Positions 12,003-25,613 of a stretch of 64,000 nucleotides of DNA are shown piece by piece (position 1 is the first letter of the stretch; every line of letters starts with the position of its first letter). Where the stretch lies: contig CM048554.1 of assembly GCA_026413225.1 (NCBI GenBank), positions 97,009,963-97,073,962 of the forward strand, in the 5' to 3' direction. The notes beneath the pieces are model-generated. The model saw only the letters and a list, made by a program, of their open reading frames with translations, ran no database searches and was not told the DNA's origin. The position numbers and the translations under genes are program-made. The DNA comes from Otis tarda (taxonomy: Eukaryota > Chordata > Aves > Otidiformes > Otididae).

Positions 12003-15000
12003 TAAAAAGTTCCTTCCTTCCCAGTTATGCTTACATTGACCCTTTTTCAAATGGACATTTCAGGTACTTCCTGCTGACTAGTTTCAGAAGTCATACTATT
12101 TTAAGAAGGTTTATCCATGCAATGTTTTCAGTCTGCCCAGGTGAAAACAATGACAACAATTTTATGACAGGCCTTGCCTTGGATTAAGTTTTTGAATGTT
12201 ATAGATTCATTGTACTTTGTCAGCACATTATAGCACATCTGGTTTTTGTAATGTTTTTGTTAGGGAAAACAGAGGTATTTTTAAATGTCATTCTGTCTTT
12301 CATCATCTACTCTGAGTACACTTTTTTTTTCAGAATTTAAATGTATTCATTGGTATAAGATAACTTTGCTGATTTTAGAAATGTGTAGGGTCACAAGTAA
12401 GTCTAATCCTATCCTTTGATTCATAAAGGGAGACTGGTGATTTTTAAATCTACCTTTTGGATTATGTTTGACTACATTATTTGATTCAGAACTGAAGCTT
12501 TTTTTTGGGAGCGCCTTTCAGAGATTAGCTTATATTCACCAGACAATTCTATGGGCTTGATTTTTGTATTACAAGGGCAGGTAAGAGTTAATATTTGATC
12601 AACAGAATATATGATCAACAGAATGTTGAAGTTTTTCTTCCAGTTCATGAGATTTTAGTAACAAAGAGTTATAAAGTAGGGATATGTTGTTCTACATTTC
12701 CTCCAAATAAAGTGCAATTATATTTAAATGTTTATTATGATATCTACAACTCATTCTTATTTGTGACTATGAACTGATTGTAATGAATGCAATAGTAAGT
12801 AATGAAAGGCTGGATACTGCTCTTTATAATCCCACATGTACATGAGAAAAGGTTGAAGGACCTTTGATTCATATTTAACCAAGCGTTCACTAGCATTTGT
12901 AAAATAATATAACCTAATAATTACTTGAATACTAAGTTAAAGAGGCAAATAATGTTGTGAAAAGTAGTCATAGTAGTATATTGTATACATCAGCTAGTAT
13001 TGTTGGAACATTTTATCGAAATCTTTAAAATATACAACTTTTGGACATCTTGAAGTGGTAGAAATTATGCTGAAAAAATGTGAAATCTGTATAATTTAGC
13101 CTGACTTCTGACTCTTATAAGTATAAGAGATTAGGATTATGATGGAGTGTATCATATTGAATTGAATTCAAGTATCAATGAAAACATATCCATAAAACCT
13201 ATAAGCAATCTAAGTTTTTTCTTCCTTGAGATTCTTCACATGCCATTTGACACTCAGAGAAGCCTTTTCTTTTCTTCTTGAAATGGATCTTCCCTTTTCT
13301 TTCTCTCAGTAAAATTGAATTGCTCTTGAAAATATTTGCATTACATTCTTTTATATATTTTATTTATTTAATACTTTTCTCACCATAGTAGGAGCACATG
13401 TAGAATATATCATTAAAAACCAAAGCTATCCTACAATCTTATTCTTATGTTGCTTAGGAACAGCTGGTAAAAATAAAATAAGATCAGTACATTAATATCC
13501 TTGTATTCTACTGATAAGGAAGCAAAGTTTAGATTTTAAAATAACTTGTTTCCAGTTCCCTTCTATTTTAATTTGCTTGATCCGTGTGTGCAAGGTGTTC
13601 CCCTGGAGCATCAAGCCTCATAACTAGCTAGAGCCTCTGCAGGGATCCAGGAAAGGGATTAAAGCAATTCAAGATTGGAGATGCTGTATGAGCATAAAAC
13701 TGGAGTTTGAAAAACCTATTACTCTGTTCCTCTGGCATACAGACTGCTCATAAGATAGATGATAAGGTAGAATGATTTATCTTAGAGCATGTATAAGGTA
13801 AACAATATATTACTAGTATGAAGCAGCTAGTTGTGAGGGGAGCCTAGGGGTGCAGTCTTGTAGGGCAACCTACGCAACTGTATCCAAAACACTGCTATTT
13901 AATTCTGTCATGGTTTGCAAAATGAGTTGATCTGTATGATTTTGAAGAATCAAAGTTATTTGAGGTTTGGTAACTGACAGCCATATATTTATATTGAAAG
14001 ATATTGCAGATGACAAATAAAACAAAATATAGTTCCCTTCTGAAGAAAGATGACTTCATGTGAGTGCAGCCACTTTTTGTATTAATTGGGCTTTGCATGT
14101 CTCCATCAGAAATTGTCCTTAGCAAATTGTAATACTCCAGTGTGAAGTTGACAAATGCATCCATTGCTGTGATGATGGAGTCCGCCTTGAAAGAGTAAGA
14201 TGGAAATTTTGCCAACATCAATGATAGAAAACACTGTGAATGCTTCTGACTATTACTGCCAAGATTATATATTGGATTATCATTTTCCCTATGAGTTCCT
14301 AGTCAACTAGATGACAAAACAAAACATGATGCCACTATATATAAGAAACTGTCTGTAATTTCTCAGTACTGTACATTCAGTCCTTCATCCCAAAGGAAAC
14401 AGAACTATTCTTTGAAGCTGTTCATATCAACTATGCCTCCAGGCAATAATCAAAAGGTTCTCTTGTGCTTCAAAAGGCTTAACATGTGGAGCATTTCTAC
14501 AGCTGTGTGGCCCCATCAACCCAAAGAGTGACTTAATAGTAAAGTATTCGTTTTGAGAATCGCTCAGGTCTTATGGGCTATGTGACAGAAAAGGCATGCT
14601 TCTGTTGGAAAATAGTTAACTGAAAAGCTTCATTTCATTTAGCTGTGATATACAGCTTGCAAGGTCTGACCAAAGTTGCAGAGTACACATTACACAGAGC
14701 TACACATCTAAGTTTCTCAGAGCACTGAGATAAATGTAAGAGGAAAGTCATTGTATCATATAGAAGGAGTCACTCCAATTCACTGGAACATCAGAATCTC
14801 TTAACACAGGCAAGTCTTTCTCGTGTTGTGAATGAATATGTACCCATTACTCTCTTTCTCTGTCTCAGAGACAGATGCCCCTCCATTTATATGTAGATAA
14901 CGAGATGAGTTCTACATGACTTGCTAATTTCATAATTGACTGCTTAGTTCTTTACATTTAGTAATGCCTAAATATTTTACAGTTTGCATTGTCTGTATGT

Positions 15001-15640
15001 ATTAGGTTTCATGAAGATACAAGAATAGATGTACTGGTTCAAGCCAAGAACCATCTAAGCCTGTATGCTATTTACACCAGTAGCCATAAGTGGATTGCCA
15101 GGAAAGAAAATGAAAAGTGTATACATATGATATGTCTTCCCATGCTCTCCATGCTCCTTCAAACAGAGGTTTTCCTGAGTGTGTTGTGATTTGTTCAGCC
15201 GAAGGGAGTCTCTAAGTACTTACACAGTCTTCCCTTGAACCTATATAAATTTCTCCTCTGAGGAAGGGACTTTGACTAGGCTATCTCCAGAGACCCAGCT
15301 GGCATCAGGGGTCCTATGACAGTACCATTCAGCAAGCAGACTCACAGGTCTAGCCTGTTGCATGAAAAAATGCCTCTCTTTAAATTTTAAGCACTGCTCC
15401 TGCTAGCTTTATCTCATATCACCTAATTCCAGTGTGGAAAAGGAGAATGAAAAGCTGATTCCAAGCCATCCTTTCCTTGCTCTTGTGGGCCACGGCCATA
15501 TTACCTCAAGCTCCTTAATTTCCAGGCTAAAGTTTTCTGACTTTCACAGTCCTTCCTCCTTCAAAAGCCATCTCAAACTTCTGGTCATCCTTGGTGCCTT
15601 TTCCCAAGGCTTTTAAATTTCTGTTCTGTTGTGTTCTGCT

Positions 15641-15680
15641 CTGTAAATCACAGAGCAGGGCCACTCTGTGATTTATACAG
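15641..15680. repeat. Short inverted repeat (hairpin)
   Basis: AAATCACAGAG and CTCTGTGATTT form a perfect 11-bp stem. The pairing extends by CTGT/ACAG with two unpaired bases, around an 8-base loop. Confidence 0.75.
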
Positions 15681-18606
15681 TGATGTAATGTTTTTTTTCT
15701 CCTTCTCTGTTCCTCCCATAATAACAACAACTAGCATTTAATTGATGCTGGGAGGAGAGGGAACACAGTTGTTTCAGTTTTATTCTTAAGTTGGCTGATC
15801 ACCGAACTGTAGTTTCCATGGAGAATGGTTATATAAAGTTGGCATAGTAACATGTTCCTACACCAGTCCATGTATAATTAATTTATCTATAAATATGCAT
15901 ATAAATACATATATGTAGGATTTTTCATTATATTGCACTTCTTTATTTAATGAAAATCCCATTCTTACTGTCAGAGCAATAAGAATAGGTAATTATGTTA
16001 GTGATAATTTCTATTTCATTTATTCCATTTTATAACGAGAAATGCTTGTGTCTCTATGTGAAATATACTAAAAGTAGTACTATCAAAAGAAACAGTATAA
16101 TAAAAATGCATGTTATGACCTGTATTTTTCTTTCTTTCTGGATATATAGTAAAATTCTTTACTTAAACATGTGACAAGCTTATAAGGGAAAAAAATACAA
16201 ATACATCCTAGTCTTTATTTGCTACATGCTAATTTAAAGTAAACAAATTTAATAAACTGCATATACTAACTGGTACTCTTAACATATCACTACACTCTCA
16301 ACTAAAAACAGAACTATAATCATAAAAATGTTAATATGTAACTTTAGAAAAGTAATTCTCCAAGTGAATTATAGTTCCACATTATTTTAGAAATATTTTT
16401 TAGAAATCTTATTGAGAAGAAGCTTTGGTGCTCGTTGCTTGCATACTTTCTAATAAGTTTTGATTAACATATACCTTGTTACTCCCTTGCTTATTTGGAT
16501 TGGATCGAATTGATATGTTGTTCTTTTTTAACGATATTGCATTAAAGGTAAAGAAATACGTCATAGCTCTAAAGAGGCAACACATCCACTTTAGAGAGAT
16601 TTGCCCTATACTAGCAAATTTAACAGCAGGTCAAGATCACAGGATTTGGAATGAGTATTTAAAACAAACATGTAATCTGTCTAAAGATGTTTAGCGTGTG
16701 CAATATGCCTGATAAAATAGCTGTGTCACTGGAGTGGATATTTATATAGATATTCAAACATTATATCAAACCATTTTAAATACCTACAGAGGCAGTTTGC
16801 CAAGTAAATAGCAAAATAGAAACAGGAAAAACTGAAAATGATAAGAAGCTGTAGAAGTTGAGCAGGAAGACAAGTGAGGGATTAAGAAACGTATCCCAAA
16901 CATAGCTACCATTTTTTTTTAATAGATGCATTTTCTGTCTTGTCACATTTTACTGGTGATACTTACAATGGTAGTACTGCATCTAGTTGAAATTACTCAC
17001 TCTCCTTATCAATATGAACTTCTGAAATTCAACAGTAAATTGCAATCTGCTAGAGAATTAGGATTGTCTACAAAAATGCAGACAACAGTGTTTGGAAATG
17101 AGGCACTAAAAAGTAGTAGGAAAAAAACACACCCAAAAGCAAAACACAAATCTAGTACAAATCATCCAGCTGCCCAGTCTTGGAATAAAACCGTTCTAAA
17201 GCTTATATCTGAATGGCAATTGCAAAATGTTATATTCCATTTTTTTAAGCAAATCTTTAAAAAATTCATTGCCTGAAAAGACACAGGTGGCTCTACCCTA
17301 TGTATATATTGGGTTTGTGTTTGGTTTTTGTTTTCATTTGTTTTTCTAGCTAAGTTGTTTTCTGACTTCATGAAATAGCAGCTAAACAAAAATAGCTACT
17401 GGGAATCACATTCACGTTCCCATTATACAAGATGCAGTAACTGAACAGTTGGGAATGTGCCTGTAACAGAACATTTCATTTTTTTCTAGCCGCACACAGA
17501 GAATATTTAATTCAACATTACCCAAAACACGCATGCCCAAATAAAATTTAACACCTGGAACAAGATTTAATTTTTTACAGTGCTTTAAGATACAATGTGC
17601 TGCTTATTTATTCAGAATTCCATATGGAATACTAAAGTATTGCACAAGTAATTCAAACACACATCACTTGTGATTTCTTTGCTGTTGCTGTCTTCAAAAC
17701 TTTGTGATGTTTATGGTGTTCTTCTTTTTTCTTTCTCTTTCTAAAATATATATTCTGAGTGCATATACACAAATGGCACACATATTGGTAACAATGACTT
17801 TGCCTTCTTATAGAGATTGTTGACAAAACCAGCAACAGATCTATAATAAAAGTTATAATATCATTTAAAAAAGATTTCTGTATTAGGTTGTATTAATTTA
17901 CAAGTCATATAATGTGATAGTTGAAATATTTAATATGTTATTGTTTAAAATAATTTCCTTATGGTTTTGCAGTGTTCCAACCTACTGGCATTTTGCAAAT
18001 GTAAGAAATGTTACTGCCTTGTACCTTGAATGACAGTTCGCAAGTTAAAAAAAGGGCTATGCCTCATATGAAAACTGCTAACTCAGACAAGAAGATAGTT
18101 TTACTAGAATCCTTGAGGATATTTTTTGAATAATTAAATTAATGTGTCAAGTTTTTACAATACAAAATACAAGAAGTATAAAAAAGCAAGGGAAAATATT
18201 ATTTCTTATTTTAAAGTAACTATAGAAGTATTAGTGTTTCAACTTGTCTATATAAGAAAGGCTTTTTCTAAACTGCATTCGCTTGTCCATAAACTTTGGT
18301 CTCATAAAGAATTTGGAGGACAGTATCTTTGAACTCATTGTATGAAACAACAGAATTTCCATAGATTGGAAATCTATGCATAATGTTTTAGTGGCCCCCA
18401 ATTTATATTCCTCTCACTGAATTTGTTGTTTAATTAGAGCTGTGTGAATAGAATACAGTATAACAAGCGTAAAAGCTCAGTTACCATTTGTTGCTGCTAA
18501 GTTGTCTCTTTTTCCTCTTTGCTTGATGTATAGTACAGAAACAAAGGACCTGAAAGAAAAAATCAATGCTTCCTATTTTTGAGGGCCTTTGGGGTAGTAA
18601 GTTGAG

Positions 18607-18622
18607 TGACTGACTGACTGAC
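18607..18622. repeat. (TGAC)4 microsatellite
   Basis: Four exact TGAC units. Confidence 0.9.
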
Positions 18623-19823
18623 ATAGAACAATAGCCACCTCTGGGGATAGGATCTAAATATCTTTACAGGTTGTGTTCTCAGTAATGGAAGTTGTGTTGA
18701 AGACGACAGTACCCAGTTAAATCCGCTGTTATCAGTGTTATGCTGACAGTTAATTTGTTTTTGTTTCATCTATGTGGATACTTTTTGAGAAGCAATGACA
18801 GAATTTGCAGTTGTTATACTATTTTTCACTTTGTTTTGTGGGAACAGCTGAGTGTTTCTACCTGAAAAAAAAAAAAAAAAGTTAATGGCATAGTCAGACT
18901 TCTTGGTTGCCTCATTGTGGCAGGTGTGCAAAATTAGAAATTGAAGTAAAAGAAAGACAATGCTAGTCCACTAGTAAGATAAGTGTGTACAGGATGCTAC
19001 CAGTATGAATCCTATCAGAGGCCTAAAGCAGCATGTGTGGTGCACATTGCTGAGATTATTTGGAAAGTGAGAGCAAAGCTGAATGCATGACCTGCTCTCA
19101 AATGAGAATGAATGCTGCTCCTGGTAGCTCAGCATGATGTTTTCTTTACACTCAAAGCCAACTACTTCAAAACAATAAAGTCTTCTCCAAGCCACATCTT
19201 TCCTTCAAATAGGAGAGCAATAATAGATGGCAGTAAATGGAAGAATCTTGCATTCTCTTTTGGTATATAGTTTCAGACGTGGCCTTTCCTCATGAGTCAT
19301 ACAGTAAAATCCTATTCCATAATGAAAACTGGCTTCAGCAATATTATATATGTATCTACACACTTATACGTATATGCATATTTAGACGCTGTTTTGTTGT
19401 GAAATAAGAGTTTATCTGGAGAAATTAAAAAAAAAATCCAACTTTCCAGTACTGAATACTGCTTACGCTGAGTTTAAGATACATATTTTAAATTATTATA
19501 TTAAGTCTTATTACTGGAAATGAAAAAACAGTGTGCCTTTACCTGGAAAAAGTAAATGTAGTTTCTGAAGTAAATAGCGACTAATGAGTTCTGTACATCA
19601 CTATGAATATGTGGGCACAAAACTTGAGATACAATAGGGTTTGATGTTCAGAAAATATACCTAATCTTTTCAATACAGGGCTCTTGAATTTTACTTCTGA
19701 AAATCGTGGCATTGAAAATGTTATGTTAAAAAAATAACAGCGTAAACTGGAGGCAGTGCAGATGTCAATGGTTCTTGTATGTCACTATTTACATGTAACA
19801 TAACTTTCAAATAACTTTTCCCA

Positions 19824-19875
19824 ATCACATGCATGTGATATGAGAGAAGATGTTAAATGTTAAATATTTAACATT
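19824..19875. repeat. Two perfect palindromes 16 bp apart
   Basis: A 16-bp perfect palindrome (19824-19839, ATCACATGCATGTGAT) and a 20-bp perfect palindrome (19856-19875, centred on AAATATTT) lie close together. Confidence 0.9.
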
Positions 19876-20974
19876 CACCATTTAGGCACATAACATGGAT
19901 TCAATATTTAGTTTTTAAACAATACTCAGGTAATACTAAAGTTTGTAAATTTCTGTTGTAATTTTGATCCATCTTTGTTTCCGGTTCAGATTCACATTTT
20001 TCCCCAAGCAAAGTGGTTCTATGTGATTATTTCAGAAGTTCTGATTAGTTTGATTTTGTACCTTCAGAGCAATATACTGAATAACCAAGGAAAAAAAAAA
20101 AACCCACCAATCAAGAAGATGGAGCCTCTTCAATATACTTTTTCAAGGCTTACAAACACTGATCAATCATGTTATTGTGAAAGGTATCAAAGAGTGAATT
20201 TCAGCCAAGATGAGCATTACTGAATACCGAGCACTTCTCAGAAGGCATTTAACATCTCCATGATGAGATTCATTCTGCACTCATAATCTTCCCAGTTTTC
20301 TCATATATTACCTTATCATTTACTACCTATACATTTCATTAACTTAGATTCTTCACTCACTGAATTTTCTAGAGGCAGCCATTAGAAGTTATTAAACATA
20401 GACCACACTGAACCTTACACTCGTTCAGACACACCATTATCTGAAAGTGAAAGTACAGTAATCAGTAGGGCTATGGGAGGTACAATATACCACTCTGTTT
20501 AAAATGTAGCAGGATCAGTCTTTCGAGACTTATATGGTAAATGCAAATCAAAGTTTGCAACTAATTAAAACTTGTAAAAATAGTAAGAAAATGCTGCAGG
20601 AAATACATCTCGCAGCCATGGTCTGTGTTTGGAAGCTAGGACAAATAAAGAGAAGTGTATCAGGATGGTGCTAGAATGCCATCATAAATTAAATAAAATT
20701 TAGTCCCGTTTTTTTTCCCCACACACAAGGAAGCATCCTTAATGCCGTGGTGAACCAGTCATTTCCTAGGTGTGGACTGCATCCTTTCACCTCCTTGGCC
20801 CAGGAATACTAGCTGATACTTTGTCAAAGCTTCCACTCCCTTCCTGCCTAGCCCTTCCTCACTCATCACCGTGGGGGTTAGAATAGCAGTTGGGAGGTGA
20901 ACATTGCTCCCTCTTCCAGAATCTGAGTGTACAGATGTACAGGGAAGAGGGGAAGGGAGCTCCATCCAACCTCC

Positions 20975-22123
20975 TGTCGTAGTTCAGTCACGATCGGGAC
21001 CAGACTACGCAGTCTCTCTCTCTCACTCCCTCCACCCTCCGAGAGAATAGGGGGAGATGATATAAGGAAAAACGGCTTGAGGTTTGAGATAAGGACAGGG
21101 AGAAAATCCTTAAAGTTACCGTTATGGGCAAAACAGACTCGACTTGGGGAAAACTATTCATTTATTACTACAAACAGCAGGATAATGAGACAGAGAACAA
21201 GATAACCTCCCTCCACCCCTCCCTCTTCCCGAGCTCAAGAGTATCTCTACTACCTTCCCCCCCACACCGAGCGGCACAGGGGGGAAGAGGGAATGGGGGT
21301 TGCGGTCAGTTCATCACACGTTGTTTCACGCTGCTGCTTCATGGTCGGGGGAAGAACTCCTCACATTCCTCCCCTGCTCCAGTGTGGGGTCCCACTCATA
21401 CGCCACCGTCCTTCCTGAAACTGCTCCGGCGTGGGTCATCTCTTCCATGCGGTGCAGTCCCTCCAAAATGGCTGCCCCAGCCAGCCCTCCACAGGCCACA
21501 ACCTCCCTCAGGCCTCCACCTGCTCTGGTGTGGGGTCCTCCACGGGCTCCAGGTGAATCTCTGCCCCTCCATGGACCTCCATGGGCTGCAGGGAGACAAC
21601 TTGCTCCACCATGGTCATCACCACAGGCTACAGGAGCCGCATTACTCCTCCCCCTCCTTCTGAACTGACCTTGGCGTCTGCAGCCGTTCCTCTCACAAGA
21701 AAAGTTCTTCACAGCAGGCTGGCAGATGCCTCTCAGAATCTCTTCACATCATCCATCTCATCTCCTCTCCACTTCTTGCAGCTGTGCCGGGCTGAGTTGG
21801 GCCCAGTTGGCAGCCTGGTGAGAGGCCAGAGGGTGAGGCCTGCAAGGCCCACAAGGCTCGCGCCTCCCCCTCTGCGCCTCTGCCCCTGTTCAGCTTCTTC
21901 ACATCTTCTCTTCTCCTTGTTTTGTTTTTCTTTTTCCCCTTCTTAAATACGTTATCGCAGAGGCGTTATCACAGAACATTCTGTTACCAATTGGCTTGGC
22001 CTGGCCAGCAGCGGGTCCGCCCTAGGCCCAGCCGAGTCCACTGAACAAAGGGGAGCGACTTCTAGCAGTTTCCTACAGAAGCTGCCACCTTAGCCTGCCC
22101 TCTCACTAAACAAAACAACAACA
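20975..22123 (-). mobile_element. Solo LTR, copy B, same family as A
   Basis: A 1149-bp block with TGTCGTAG at the left edge and ACAACA at the right, flanked by a perfect 5-bp duplication CCTCC (20970-20974 and 22124-22128). On the - strand it carries TATTTAAG near its start and AATAAA near its end, as in copy A. The long open frames inside it (for example 21124-21663) reflect GC-rich, stop-poor sequence open in several frames, not genes. There is no internal retroviral region, so it is a solo LTR fossil. Confidence 0.9.
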
Positions 22124-22684
22124 CCTCCATAGCCCTCAGCAAGAAAACACAGAACCTGAACTGTTGAGATCAACAGATACAACATTCTGGGCAGACTTTT
22201 CAACATTTACTTCATGGTCTTAATATGTCTGAATGATAAAACATATTCTAGTTCATCCTCGCCATTCTCCCTCTGTTTATCAGAAATGAACATTAAGTAG
22301 TGTGTAATGTTTACTTTGATTTTGAAATTTTAATAAAAGAAATTTTAATAAATTTTAACAAGAAGCAAAGGTAAATTTAATAACTTCTAATTTTAGCTTC
22401 ATTTGCAGTACAGCATAGAAAGTTCACTAATGTTTCAATCATCTCTTTAAATTTTTATTGTAGCCACATAGGAGCTGACATCATTGTGCTCTTTAAAGCA
22501 ACAGCCAACTGTACCTGAACTTTTGTACAGATAATGTAGAAGAGTGGACTCTGTGTATATATTCATATGTATATGTGGTACAGTCAACACAGAAACCAAC
22601 ATCTCCATTTAAACTGACACTTTTTGTTAGTAGAGATTATACTGACCTTCTTTCTTTCTAGTCTTATTTGAAGTTGCTTTCAAA

Positions 22685-22743
22685 ATTGAGCAAGAACAAA
22701 ACTTTGCTGTCTTTTCTTGTCTTATGAAATATCACTATATTAT
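22685..22743 (+). repeat. Dispersed short repeat, copy 1
   Basis: Shares about 50 bp with 24934-24985, including the exact core CTGTCTTTTCTTGTCTTATG. Family not recognised. Confidence 0.7.
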
Positions 22744-24933
22744 GCCTGAATTTCAAGACCAGTGAGACTGCAGCAGGTTTGCAAGGACAATCATATCAGT
22801 AAAGCCCTCTCCTGAAGAGATACTTACTTGCAAAATAAACTCTTCACCATAATTAAACTGTCTTCTTGAATAACAAAAGTCATAGAGGTACCAGGAATCT
22901 TTTTCTTGTGTAAATCACATCTACCCAGCACTTTTTGTCCCCCTTGTTGTGCTGGATGGAAACGTGATTCCTCCCACCCCCCATTCATTGCATCTGTGTT
23001 AGTAAAACATCTAAAGTTCAACCTCAGCCATTTTTACTTTCTCCTCAGGAAAAAAGTTGGCGGTCTGACAAAATGATAACTGAACACGAACATTTTTAAG
23101 AGCTAAGCTCACACTACTGCCAAAGCAACACCTGCAGCAGCAGCATATGCTGCACTGGGAGTGCTTGGGAGTTGCCAGAGCAGTTTTACTAGCTAGGGGA
23201 AGGAGATACCCGTCTCCAGCCATCTGCAGGATGGCACAGGCCATGGAAGAGTTTCTTCAAAATTGAGAAAAGTGTGACTACAAGAAGCCTGCAACAGTCA
23301 CTTGGGTGTCGTCTGAGCAGTGTGCGTCGGTGTCGAAATAAACTTTCTCTAAGTGCCAGCTGTTGTGCCTAAAATACACCTAAATGTGCTGAAATATATG
23401 CAGGTAATATGGAAGACTTGAGATTCGAGTCATACACTTGCATGCAGTGTATATCTGTGTGTATCTTTTCCGCTGTTGAACTGAATTCTCAGAAATCATA
23501 CACAAACTGTGCTAAATGGCAGTTGTATAGGTTACAAAGTCAAGCGGTTAAAGTATAGAAGACAACTAATCTGTCACTATGCAAATAATATATGCACAAG
23601 AATGCAGTCTTTCTATAGCCACATAATATTTTTAATAGTGCTTCATTAAAAAATGAAGTACTATGAGTAAATACTTTGGATATACAAGGACAGATAAGAC
23701 TACTCAGAAACTGTAAATATAAATTTTCTAACAATTGAATTTATATACAAATAGATTAGCCTTTCTTTTGCTGGGTCACTACATGTTAACTTTTTCATTG
23801 AAAATTTATCTTGCAAATGTTGGTTTGTTTGTTTTTTTTTTAAGTAGTCTCACTTCCTTTAAGAAGATACAGCTTCTCCCTTGGCATGTTTCATCTACCA
23901 TTTTCATGTTTATTACAGATGATTTCATACAACCACAGCATTCTCTGTGGGATTCATAGACATGGCAGACGCGCGAATGACAGTCTGAAGTACAAATTCT
24001 GTGATTGTGTTAGGCATGCAGTTGGCAGGATTTCAACAGATGGAATGAAATGATTAGCATAAGCAAATAGCTGATTTTAACTACAGAAGGTGGTGCAAAG
24101 CACAAGGCCTGCTGTGTGATTAGCCCTTTACATTTATTCATTCACATTTAAGTCATTTCCTTCTGTGTGAAGTAGCCAGCAGTGCAGGAAGAATGTTCCC
24201 ACAAGAATACATACTTCTTGTTGCCACTATGGCATCTTCTGTGACAAGGATTATTACTGGCAACACTATGAAACAATTTTTTGAAGGAAACTGAAAGAGT
24301 AAAAGAAATATCCAAATATGTAAATATTGCTAAAAATGTAGTACTATTGATTTCTACATTTTCTTCAAAGTATACAGTCAATTTTATTAAAAATTCATGT
24401 AAGATTATTTGCATTAGCTATGTGAACTCATCTAGAGTTTTTGTCCAGCTGCATTTTATCTTTTTGCAAGTTATTTCCACTTTTAAAGATTCTGCAGTTC
24501 AAATTGTGTTGTTATCCCTGTCTTTTTGATACCACTGTCCAGCACTGCTTTCAGGACTCTCAGCAACACTGTAAACTGCTCTCCCCTTCAGTTTACACTG
24601 TGATCAAGTAAACCTGCAACCACACAAAAAAAAAAAAAAATACTGCATATATTCAGCAGTCACAGTGGAAGATGAAAGAGCATCACCAAAAGCATAACAG
24701 AATATTTTGGCTCTTTGTTGTTGTTTCCTTTTTGAGCAGCTGATCTATTCACTAAGAACTCTTTGGAGGACCATTCAGTTGTGTCATTTTCTCAGGCCAA
24801 ATAATCATCACAGTGTTTTGTTCAAATGCGTAATCGAACTCTTAGCAGAAAAGTGAACCACAGTTTTGAGCATAGATCAGTCATAGTAAATATCTGATTC
24901 TTCTCACCTCCTCTATTGATGCTAATCCATATC

Positions 24934-24985
24934 TTGAGCAAAACTCTGCTGTCTTTTCTTGTCTTATGAAATACCACTGTATTAT
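24934..24985 (+). repeat. Dispersed short repeat, copy 2
   Basis: Second copy of the sequence at 22685-22743, same orientation, with a few mismatches and a short gap near its left end. Confidence 0.7.
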
Positions 24986-25613
24986 CTTCTTGTTTGAGAA
25001 TTATTTAAATGGATTGTTCCTTGGCCAAAGGTTTACTTCTGATTGATAAAAACATTAGTTTTTCTCTCCAAATTAACAGGTATGTAGCAAAATTCAAAGA
25101 ATAAGAGCAAAAAAAATATTTGAAGGAAACTGTGGAGTTGAGATCACTGCACTTCAATAAACTTTACTGTATTAATAAATAACTGTTTATTGTGGGAGCA
25201 GAAAAAGATTCATGGTGTCATTAGCAATGTGTGTTCTTGATTGGGTTGAAAGTTATGTGATAGGTAGGTACATTATTATTATTGCTACTTAACTTTAGCT
25301 GGTTGTTGAAGCAAGTTTTCTTCTTTGTTTTCTGATAATTCATTTCCTAGTCATACAGGGTGGGTTTTGAAAGAAGCACTTGGTGTCAGCAATTCTATTT
25401 ATAGCCCCCCAGATTTGTACTAAGGTTTCTTCCCAACTCTTTGGAGTATTAGATGTAACAACAGAAAAACAATATATTTGTAAGAAAAGAGAAACAAGAA
25501 GGAATGTTTTCTTCAGTTTCTAAAAATATGTGTCTGTGTTAAAAAGTGTCTTTGTAAAATTAAATAGTAAAACTTTCTCTTATTTATAAAGTGCCCTGAG
25601 ATACAATATTGCC

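Larger units (their letters stand above)
10628..20969. other. Long intronic stretch without recognised elements
   Basis: About 10.3 kb of AT-rich sequence. Apart from (AAT)n, (TGAC)4, two palindromes and a short hairpin (listed separately), I see no gene, RNA gene or transposon. The reading frames, such as the one at 13895-14221 on the - strand, match no family I recognise. Very old repeats could be hidden here. Confidence 0.55.
22129..25608. other. Intronic stretch between LTR copies B and C
   Basis: About 3.5 kb of AT-rich sequence. The only notable content is a roughly 50-bp sequence present twice (22685-22743 and 24934-24985) and a poly(A) run near 24625. Confidence 0.55.

Noticed and set aside
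13895-14221. 108-codon frame on the - strand
   Set aside because: No known motif, no splice-site support and stops on both sides in related frames. A processed pseudogene was considered but no parent gene could be named.
21124-21663. Long open frames in the LTR copies (21124-21663, 9585-10283, 26050-26442, 44515-45072, 44561-45250)
   Set aside because: They lie wholly or mostly inside the four LTR copies, are open in several frames at once because the sequence is GC-rich, and have no protein-family motif. They are composition effects.
24623-24640. Poly(A) runs (24625, 18865, 62792) as tails of processed pseudogenes
   Set aside because: No coding remnant or target duplication was found beside them. 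They look like simple intronic A runs.
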